Part shown: piece after piece, positions 6,519-12,458 of the stretch
How the letters are laid out: each line of letters starts with the position of its first letter
Position numbering within the stretch: position 1 is the stretch's first letter
Assembly (NCBI RefSeq): GCF_900114345.1
Contig: NZ_FOZJ01000003.1
Span: 806,001 to 870,000 of the forward strand
Direction of reading: 5' to 3'
DNA length: 64,000 nucleotides
From: Microbacterium sp. cf046
GTDB taxonomy: Bacteria > Actinomycetota > Actinomycetes > Actinomycetales > Microbacteriaceae
Notes under the pieces: model-generated
The model's database searches: none
What the model was told of the DNA's origin: nothing
Seen by the model: the letters and a program-made list of their open reading frames with translations, nothing else
Made by a program: the position numbers and the translations under genes

Positions 6519-7355
6519 ATGGATGCTGCAGTAGCTGTCGACACGATCGTGACGACCGGGGTGAACCCGGGTTCGGCGATAGGGATCGAGGGGGTTCCGA
6601 ATCTTCGGGACCTGGGTGGGTGGTCAACGCCGGATGGGAAAGTCGTGACCGGTCAGGTGTACCGGTCGGCCGAGTTCTCCGGTCTGGGCGGACCGGCGGC
6701 GGAGGAGTTCACCTCGTTGGGGATCCGCACGGTGTACGACCTCCGAACCATGGGCGAGCGCGATGCCAACGCCAACGTCGTGCCGACGGGGACCGAGTAC
6801 ATCATCTTCGACATCCTCGCCGACCGACCCGGCGCTGGCCCTGCGCAGATGCTGCAGGTTCTCAGCGACCCGAAGGCCGCCGAGCAGCTGCTCGGAGACG
6901 GCAAGGCCGTGGCGATGTTCGAGGAGAGCTACCGGCAGTTCTTGACACTCCCCAGTGCGACGACGGGGTACCGCCAGTTCTTCACGATCATCGCCGAGAA
7001 GGAGCATCGTCCGGCGGTGTTCCACTGCACCACCGGGAAGGACCGCACCGGCTGGGCGGCCGCGGCGCTGCTCATGCTGCTCGGGGTGAGCGACGAGGAC
7101 GTGCTGAAGGACTACCTGCTCACGAACGAGTCGCTGGTTCCGGCCCTGCAGCCGATGGTCGACAAATTCGCCTCGATCGGTGGTGACCCTGAACTGCTGA
7201 AACCGGTCGTGGGAGTGCAGAAGGAGTTCCTCGAGGCGGCGCAGGAGGCGATGACGTCGCAGTACGGCGACGTGGAGACGTACTTCACGAAGGGCCTCGG
7301 ATTGAGCACGCAGACGGTCGACAGGCTGCGCACGGAACTGGTGGTGAAGTCATGA
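6519..7355 (+). CDS. tyrosine-protein phosphatase (PF13350 type)
   Basis: This 278-residue protein shows the atypical bacterial tyrosine phosphatase pattern: G-V-P-N-L-R-D-L-G-G near the start, V-Y-R-S-A-E-F, V-Y-D-L-R-T-x-x-E-R, and the catalytic loop HCTTGKDRTG (nucleophilic Cys, C-x5-R). Family members (M. tuberculosis PtpB, Listeria LipA) dephosphorylate phosphotyrosine, and some act on phosphoinositides. A strong ribosome-binding site (GAGGAGAAG) precedes the ATG. Its stop overlaps the start of the next gene, so it is translationally coupled to a 2H phosphoesterase, with an aquaporin after that. There is no signal peptide; it is predicted cytoplasmic. Confidence 0.88.
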   Translation: MDAAVAVDTIVTTGVNPGSAIGIEGVPNLRDLGGWSTPDGKVVTGQVYRSAEFSGLGGPAAEEFTSLGIRTVYDLRTMGERDANANVVPTGTEYIIFDILADRPGAGPAQMLQVLSDPKAAEQLLGDGKAVAMFEESYRQFLTLPSATTGYRQFFTIIAEKEHRPAVFHCTTGKDRTGWAAAALLMLLGVSDEDVLKDYLLTNESLVPALQPMVDKFASIGGDPELLKPVVGVQKEFLEAAQEAMTSQYGDVETYFTKGLGLSTQTVDRLRTELVVKS

Positions 7356-7990
7356 GCGAACTCACTGCGGTCGACATCCTCCTCGAGCCTGATGCGTCCA
7401 TGCTCGCTCGGGCCGAAGCGGAGAACGGACGGATGCTGACCAGCATCCCCTCGCCGCCCGGATTTCATCTCGACGAACACCACCGGCCACACATCACCAC
7501 CCTGCAGCGCTATGTCCGCACCGACGCCCTGGAGGATATGTATGCGGCGATCGAGCGCGTCGTGGGCCAGCTCGACCTCTCGAAGCTGACCTTCACGGCC
7601 GAGGCCATCAAGCACATGGAAGTGCAGCCATCCGTGGGGATCGCGGCGGTCGTCGTCAAGCCCGGCCCGGAAGTCCTGGACTTCCAGGCGCGCCTCATCG
7701 AAGCGCTCAAGCCGTTCACCGGCTCGGGTGGCACCGCCGACGCGTATGTGCGCACCGAGGCAGAACCCGACATCAACGACGCGACCATCACCTACATCGA
7801 GAACTACGTTCCCGACCACAGCGGGGCGAACTACGTTGCGCACGTCACGGTCGGCATCGCCAAACTCGACGATCTCACCGGGATCGAAGCGGAGACGTTC
7901 GAACCCCTCACGTTCTCGGCATCAGCAGTAAGCATCTATCAACTCGGAAACAACGGCACCGCCGCGAAGCAGCTCAAGACCTTCCGTTGA
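7352..7990 (+). CDS. 2H phosphoesterase superfamily protein (2'-5' RNA ligase-like)
   Basis: This 212-residue protein contains two H-x-T signatures, P-H-I-T-T-L (residues ~46-51) and A-H-V-T-V-G (~163-168), each followed by hydrophobic residues. This is the paired-histidine active site of the 2H family, which opens or forms cyclic phosphodiester bonds (LigT, cyclic phosphodiesterases). The substrate is not predictable. Its ATG overlaps the stop of the phosphatase gene, so the two are likely made together; the aquaporin gene follows after 50 bases. Two phosphoester enzymes next to a small-solute channel suggest one small-molecule pathway (inference). Confidence 0.72.
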   Translation: MSELTAVDILLEPDASMLARAEAENGRMLTSIPSPPGFHLDEHHRPHITTLQRYVRTDALEDMYAAIERVVGQLDLSKLTFTAEAIKHMEVQPSVGIAAVVVKPGPEVLDFQARLIEALKPFTGSGGTADAYVRTEAEPDINDATITYIENYVPDHSGANYVAHVTVGIAKLDDLTGIEAETFEPLTFSASAVSIYQLGNNGTAAKQLKTFR

Positions 7991-8040
7991 CATCGCACCG
8001 CACGATTCAAGCAGTCAAGACCGAAACTCCAAGGAGAGAA

Positions 8041-8862
8041 ATGGCCGAGCAGACACGTCAGCCAGCCCTGCCGCGCTTCGATCGGTGGTTCGAGGTCGAG
8101 GTCCTCGAGCCCATGGCCGACTTCAAGAACCCGAAACAGGAATGGCGAAGGCTGTTCTCGGAGTTCTTCGGCACCTTCCTGCTCGTCATCGTGGCCGCCG
8201 GTGGCGGGATGATGAGCCAGGCGTTCCCCGACACGATCACCCGCACGGCTGCCGTGGTGGCTCCGGGGCTCATGGTGATGGGCATCATCCTGTTCATGGG
8301 CAAAGTCTCCGGCGCGCATCTGAACCCCGCGGTGACGCTCGCGTTCGCGGCACGGGGAGACTTCCCGTGGCGGAGGGTGCCCGGCTACATCATCGTGCAG
8401 TTGGCCGGTGCAGCCCTCGCCGCATGGGTGCTCTTCGCGATCATCGGCGTCTCCGCGTCCTACGGCTCCAACTACCCGGCCGTCGGTTACTCCGGGTTCC
8501 AGGCGTTCCTGATGGAGGCGCTCCTGACCCTCGGGCTGGTCAGCGTGATCCTCGGAACCGCCTCGGGGGCGCAGAACATCGGCATCATCGGAGCGATCGG
8601 CGTCGGCGGGTACATCGCACTCGCTGGCCTGTGGGGCAGTCCCATCTCCGGCACGTCGATGAACCCCGCCCGCACCTTCGGACCCGACCTGGTGAGCCTG
8701 AACTTCACTGACTACTGGGTGTATGTCGTCGGACCGCTCGCCGGAGCCGGCGTCGCCGTTCTTCTCGCATTCGTCCTCCGCGGCTATGGCGGAGGACGCA
8801 GCGGATCGGCGGCCGCTCAAGGCGCGCTCTACACCGAGACGGCGCAACCAGAAAAGTCCTGA
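8041..8862 (+). CDS. aquaporin / glycerol-facilitator family channel
   Basis: This 273-residue MIP protein has six membrane segments and both canonical signatures, G-A-H-L-N-P-A-V-T and S-M-N-P-A-R-T-F-G-P. The N-terminus carries a ~35-residue cytoplasmic extension before the first membrane helix, longer than in AqpZ. I chose the ATG at 8041 because an excellent ribosome-binding site (AAGGAG) lies just upstream; earlier in-frame starts lie within the preceding gene end. It is the third gene of the phosphatase operon and the second MIP gene in the window, distinct from the NPV-variant channel at 3809. Confidence 0.88.
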   Translation: MAEQTRQPALPRFDRWFEVEVLEPMADFKNPKQEWRRLFSEFFGTFLLVIVAAGGGMMSQAFPDTITRTAAVVAPGLMVMGIILFMGKVSGAHLNPAVTLAFAARGDFPWRRVPGYIIVQLAGAALAAWVLFAIIGVSASYGSNYPAVGYSGFQAFLMEALLTLGLVSVILGTASGAQNIGIIGAIGVGGYIALAGLWGSPISGTSMNPARTFGPDLVSLNFTDYWVYVVGPLAGAGVAVLLAFVLRGYGGGRSGSAAAQGALYTETAQPEKS

Positions 8863-8966
8863 GTCGGTGCTCCGCGGGTTTGACGCTCCCGCCCACGTAG
8901 TCGATCACGATTGGCCCGTCTGGACCTTTACGACCTTCAGCTGCGCGATGACTGGCCGCGCACCTG

Positions 8967-9140
8967 TCAGACGCCGTCGACGACCTTGATCAGCCCGCTG
9001 CGGCAAACCACGATCGATTGCCGCAATATGCTCTCGGCCACCGAATCCGGCGCGTCGCCTTCCGTGGATCCCATCGCGTCGACATCGACGATCACGTGGC
9101 GGTCGTCGACGATCACCGGGTCGGGCAGAAGGGCAATCAT
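8967..9140 (-). CDS. possible small phage-type protein, 57 aa
   Basis: On the minus strand an ATG at 9140 opens a 57-codon frame with natural-looking composition (start MIALLPDPVI, end LIKVVDGV). It lies downstream of and on the same strand as the phage-like remnant at 9174-9821, as small phage genes often do. No family or ribosome-binding site is evident, so it may be a chance frame. Confidence 0.3.
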   Translation of the reverse strand: MIALLPDPVIVDDRHVIVDVDAMGSTEGDAPDSVAESILRQSIVVCRSGLIKVVDGV

Positions 9141-9173
9141 GCCCCGCGATCAGTCGCAGAGTCCTCCCTGGGC

Positions 9174-9821
9174 TTACTCGTTGGCGCAATCATGCAGCGG
9201 TCGGCCGGGGACGATAGGCACACACTGCGCAGGTGCCGTCGACGACGAGCTTGTGGCCGTCGACGGCGCAGTCCCAACCCAGGCCGGGAATCGTGTTCTG
9301 GCGGGCTTCGTGGGCTGATCTGGGCGCGCACAGGCGCCGCAGGGATCCGAGGTGCCGGTGGGATGTTTCGAGCAGAACTGGGCGTCCACGTAACGCGTGA
9401 CGTGACGCGTTACGTAGGCGCTCCTTCTTGTTGTTTCGCCTAAGGAGCCTGAGCCTACGTTTGCCGTTACGTCACGCGTCGCGTTATGCGTCACGTCACG
9501 CATGGCTCGCGGCTCGCTCACGGTCGCGCGTTGCGGTTCGGCATTCGTCCCCTTCTGACGGTCGCGATACGCCTGCTGGCGGCGCTTGGCGTCTCGATAG
9601 CGCTGGATCTCCTCGGCCGTGGATTGGTGGAGATCATCCGACCAGCCGGCCAGGAGGTACCCGTCCTCGACCCGCGACCACAGGCCCGCGGCTTCCAATT
9701 CTTCGAAGGCCTCCTGGTCGTCGCCGTCGGGATGGAGGTACTTCGTGTAGCGCGCGGGCACGGCGCCGTCTGTGCCTTGGCTAAGCGGAGCTCGTAGCGC
9801 AGCGGAGAGCGCAGTCCGCAA
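9174..9821 (-). pseudogene. remnant of a phage/prophage replication-region protein
   Basis: The product resembles actinophage proteins with an N-terminal winged-helix-like region. D-G-A-V-P-A-R-Y, E-L-E-A-A-G-L-W, and a G-Y-L-L-A-G-W segment then Q-S-T-A-E-E-I match the usual D-G-x-V-P, L-V-x-A-G-L-W and W-x-x-x-Q-x-T-x-x-E pattern. A charged region follows, then a repeat-rich linker of R-D-V-T and R-H-V-T units, and a C-terminal C-S-K-H-P-T-G-T-x-x-P-C-G-A-C zinc-finger-like end. The usual N-terminus (first ~40 residues) is missing, so I treat it as a truncated phage-derived gene. It is opposite in strand to its neighbours and has no phage context. Confidence 0.55.
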
Positions 9822-9925
9822 ATAGCGATCGAGGGCGCGGAGGCGGGGCCGGCCGCTATGCTCTCGCCGTCGGAGGGAGGTCGCGGTCCTGTCGATTCAG
9901 GGTTTGCTTAATTCATAGAAAGCTG

Positions 9926-9931
9926 TAGTGT
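9926..9931 (+). promoter_or_regulatory. -10 box for leaderless cmtR-like gene
   Basis: TAGTGT ends 7 bases before the GTG at 9939, so transcription should begin at or next to the start codon. No Shine-Dalgarno sequence is present. Confidence 0.5.
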
Positions 9932-9938
9932 CGCAATT

Positions 9939-10283
9939 GTGTCCACGATCGCCGTGACGGCATCCGTCACCCACTCGGCCGCCCTTGCCCGTCTCGGTCA
10001 TGCGCTGTCGGATTCGACCAGGGTGGGTGTCCTGCTCGCGCTGCGCAAGGCTCCGGCGTATCCCTCTGACCTCGCGGAGGCACTTGGTGTGTCGAGGCAG
10101 GTCATGTCGAATCAGCTGGCGTGCCTTCGCGGGTGCGGGCTCGTCGAGGCGATCCCGGACGGGCGTCGCGCGTCATATCGGCTCGCCGACCCGCACCTCG
10201 CACCGGCACTGAACGAGCTGCTCCAGGTCGTCCTGTACGTGGAGCCCGGCTGTTGCGCCGGAGACACCTGCGCCTGCGGATGA
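9939..10283 (+). CDS. cmtR: CmtR-like ArsR-family metal sensor (Cd/Pb type)
   Basis: This 114-residue winged-helix repressor closely matches M. tuberculosis CmtR in layout: A-L-A-R-L-G-x-A-L-S-D-S-T-R near the start, then a recognition region ending in C-L-R-G-C-G-L-V. The two cysteines there correspond to CmtR Cys57 and Cys61. A C-terminal cysteine cluster (G-C-C-A-G-D-T-C-A-C-G) corresponds to or extends the third ligand Cys102. CmtR releases DNA on binding Cd(II) or Pb(II). The stop overlaps the ATG of the following transporter (ATGA), as expected for a sensor-efflux operon. The GTG start fits a leaderless promoter. Confidence 0.85.
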   Translation: MSTIAVTASVTHSAALARLGHALSDSTRVGVLLALRKAPAYPSDLAEALGVSRQVMSNQLACLRGCGLVEAIPDGRRASYRLADPHLAPALNELLQVVLYVEPGCCAGDTCACG

Positions 10284-10990
10284 CCGCGATGGCCCTTCCC
10301 GACGCGCGCAAGCACGTCCTCCAGCGACGGATCCGCTGGATCGTCGCCGCCACGATCGGCTACAACCTCGTCGAAGCCGTTGTGGCGATCACCGCCGGCA
10401 CGATTGCTTCCTCCGCCGCGCTGATCGCGTTCGGACTGGACTCCACCATCGAGGTTCTGTCCGCGGCCGCCATCGCCTGGCAATTCACGAGGCGCGATCC
10501 GGAGCGTTGGGAGAAGGGCACGCTGCGGCTGATCGCAGTGGCGTTCTTCGCCCTCGCTGCTTATGTGACGATCACCTCGTTGATCGCACTGTTCGCCCGC
10601 GTTGAGGTCGAGCACAGCGCCCTGGGCATCGCGATCACCGCGTTGAGTGTGGTCGTCATGCCCGTCCTCTCGTTCGCTGAGCGCCGGGCCGGACGCGAAC
10701 TCGGCTCGGCGACGGCCGTCGCCGATTCGAAGCAGACTCTGATCTGCACCTACCTCTCGGCGGCTGTTCTGATCGGACTGCTGCTGAACAGCCTTTTCGG
10801 GTGGTGGTGGGCAGACGCGGTCGCGGGGTTGGTGATCGCAGGGTTCGCCGTTCGCGAAGGAGTCGAAGCGTGGAGAGGGGACGCGTGCGCCACCTCGGTC
10901 GGTATGGTGCTCGAGGAAGAGCAGGAGGACACGATCACGAGCACGACCAACACGAATCAGCGGGTGGGAACAACGCGTAATCGCGTCTGA
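10280..10990 (+). CDS. cation-diffusion-facilitator-like efflux transporter
   Basis: This 236-residue membrane protein has about six hydrophobic segments. Intramembrane acidic residues sit where CDF proteins bind metal: G-L-D-S-T in the second segment and A-D-S-K / W-A-D-A-V-A-G in the fifth and sixth. It lacks the usual C-terminal cytoplasmic domain and ends in a short polar tail. Co-translation with the CmtR-like sensor suggests Cd, Pb or Zn export. I chose the ATG at 10280, which overlaps the sensor stop; a longer upstream frame is unrelated Arg-rich sequence inside the sensor gene. Confidence 0.8.
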   Translation: MTAMALPDARKHVLQRRIRWIVAATIGYNLVEAVVAITAGTIASSAALIAFGLDSTIEVLSAAAIAWQFTRRDPERWEKGTLRLIAVAFFALAAYVTITSLIALFARVEVEHSALGIAITALSVVVMPVLSFAERRAGRELGSATAVADSKQTLICTYLSAAVLIGLLLNSLFGWWWADAVAGLVIAGFAVREGVEAWRGDACATSVGMVLEEEQEDTITSTTNTNQRVGTTRNRV

Positions 10991-11055
10991 GTGCATCCCG
11001 CGTCTCGCGTCTCACCACCTCGGATAGAACCCGGGGTCGGTGCGAAACTTGAAGA

Positions 11056-12105
11056 ATGCGTCGGACAGCTCTCGCCAACCGGGGCGTGCAGGCCGCGATG
11101 CTGGCTGCACTGCTGTTCGGCGCCGGGACACCGCTGGCCAAACTCCTGCTCGGTGGAGACGTCAACCCCTGGTTGCTGGCTGGACTGCTCTACTGCGGCT
11201 CGGGGATCGGGTTGGGAGTCCTGCACGTGATCCGGCGCGCACCCCGGGTCCGACTCAAGCGGGCGGAACTCCTGCCCCTCGGCGGAGCGATCCTCAGCGG
11301 CGGCATCATCGCACCGGTTCTGCTGATGGTCGGACTCTCCAACATGCCCGCTTCGGGAGCCTCCCTTCTCCTGAACGCAGAAGGCGTCTTCACCGCTCTC
11401 CTGGCGTGGTTCGTGTTCCGCGAGAACTTCGACCGTCGCGTCGCCCTTGGGATGATCGCGATCGTCGCCGGGGCCGTCCTTCTCAGCATCCCCAACGGCG
11501 CGGAACTGGGAAGTGCATGGCCCGCACTGGCGGTCCTCGGGGCATGCTTCTTCTGGGGTCTCGACAACAACCTCACCCGGAAGATCGCGCTCAACGACGC
11601 GACATGGCTCGCCGCCGTCAAAGGTCTGGTCGCCGGACCCGTGAACTTGATCCTCGCGTTCGCTCTCGGCGCCGCCATTCCTTCGGTCGGAGGCATCACC
11701 GCAGCGCTGGTCGTCGGCTTCTTCGCGTACGGCGTCAGTCTCGCTCTTTTCATCGTCGGGATACGGCACCTGGGCACCGCTCGAGCGGGGGCATATTTCT
11801 CGATCGCACCGTTCTTCGGTGCGCTCCTCGCGATCGTGCTCGGCGATCCGGTCACATGGCAGCTGATCGTGGCCGGACTCCTGATGGCCCTCGGGGTCTG
11901 GCTGCACCTCACGGAACATCACGGCCACGAGCACACGCATGACGCCGTCATTCACGAACACGTCCACACGCATGACGCGCACCATCAACACGAGCACCCA
12001 GAACCGGTGGCACCCGGCACGCAGCACACACACGTCCACTCACACGACGAGCTGACCCACACGCACGTGCACTACCCAGACGCGCACCACCGCCATCGCC
12101 ACTGA
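11056..12105 (+). CDS. EamA/DMT-family transporter with histidine-rich C-terminal tail
   Basis: This 349-residue protein has ten hydrophobic segments in two EamA repeats (residues ~10-285) and then a ~60-residue tail packed with H-x-H units (H-E-H-T-H-D, H-E-H-V-H-T-H-D-A-H-H). About 25 histidines in that tail indicate a metal-binding extension, presumably cytoplasmic. EamA proteins export diverse small molecules; the tail and its place after a metal-responsive operon point to metal resistance, perhaps Ni, Co or Zn. It is the last island gene before the right att repeat. An ATG follows a moderate purine-rich stretch. Confidence 0.82.
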   Translation: MRRTALANRGVQAAMLAALLFGAGTPLAKLLLGGDVNPWLLAGLLYCGSGIGLGVLHVIRRAPRVRLKRAELLPLGGAILSGGIIAPVLLMVGLSNMPASGASLLLNAEGVFTALLAWFVFRENFDRRVALGMIAIVAGAVLLSIPNGAELGSAWPALAVLGACFFWGLDNNLTRKIALNDATWLAAVKGLVAGPVNLILAFALGAAIPSVGGITAALVVGFFAYGVSLALFIVGIRHLGTARAGAYFSIAPFFGALLAIVLGDPVTWQLIVAGLLMALGVWLHLTEHHGHEHTHDAVIHEHVHTHDAHHQHEHPEPVAPGTQHTHVHSHDELTHTHVHYPDAHHRHRH

Positions 12106-12155
12106 CGCGCAAACGGCCGAGGCGCAAGTCGGCCGAGGACGTCGGCAGGCTCAAA

Positions 12156-12370
12156 TCGTGTCCGAAAACCGCCAGCACCAGACGTGACATGACGTCTCCA
12201 CGTCATGACGGACTCATGTCAGCGGTGGACCGGTTTCCAGGAAATCCGGGCAGTTACGGCACCGAAATCGGCGTTAACTGTGCCCCAAACTGTGCCCCGC
12301 GAAAAGAATCGGGTCGCGATCCCTTGAAAACACTGGGATCGGGGGAGCGGAGGATAGGGGATTCGAACCC
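12156..12370. repeat. right copy of ~214-bp direct repeat, overlapping tRNA-Ser 3' end
   Basis: This copy pairs with 5101-5313 and runs into the intact tRNA-Ser gene at 12348. It contains a nested inverted repeat around 12184-12220 (ATGACGT facing ACGTCAT, with TGACAT facing ATGTCA outside) and two tandem AACTGTGCCCC words (12276-12286, 12288-12298). The words resemble recombinase arm sites; related words occur at 5235 and 5428. Confidence 0.78.
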
Positions 12371-12432
12371 CTGAGAGCTTTCACTCAACACGCTTTCCAA
12401 GCGTGCGCCATAGGCCACTAGGCGAATCCTCC
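12348..12432 (-). tRNA. tRNA-Ser(GGA)
   Basis: The minus strand folds into a class II tRNA. The acceptor stem GGAGGAT pairs with ATCCTCC, the anticodon loop CTTGGAAAG carries GGA, and a long variable arm and GGTTCGAATCC T-arm follow. No CCA is encoded. Its 3' end is the integration site of the neighbouring island. Confidence 0.95.
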
Positions 12433-12458
12433 GTGGCCCTCACGGGCCGCCGACCATC

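Larger units (their letters stand above)
5291..12347. mobile_element. tRNA-Ser-associated island without integrase (CIME-like)
   Basis: The 7057 bp between the two tRNA-Ser 3' sequences hold a phosphatase/2H-phosphoesterase/aquaporin operon, a phage-gene remnant, a CmtR/CDF pair and a His-tailed transporter, but no recombinase. The sequence left of the fragment resembles the sequence directly downstream of the intact tRNA, so two related elements probably integrated one after another at the same tRNA. Loss of recombination genes with retained att sites is the definition of a cis-mobilizable element. Confidence 0.65.
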
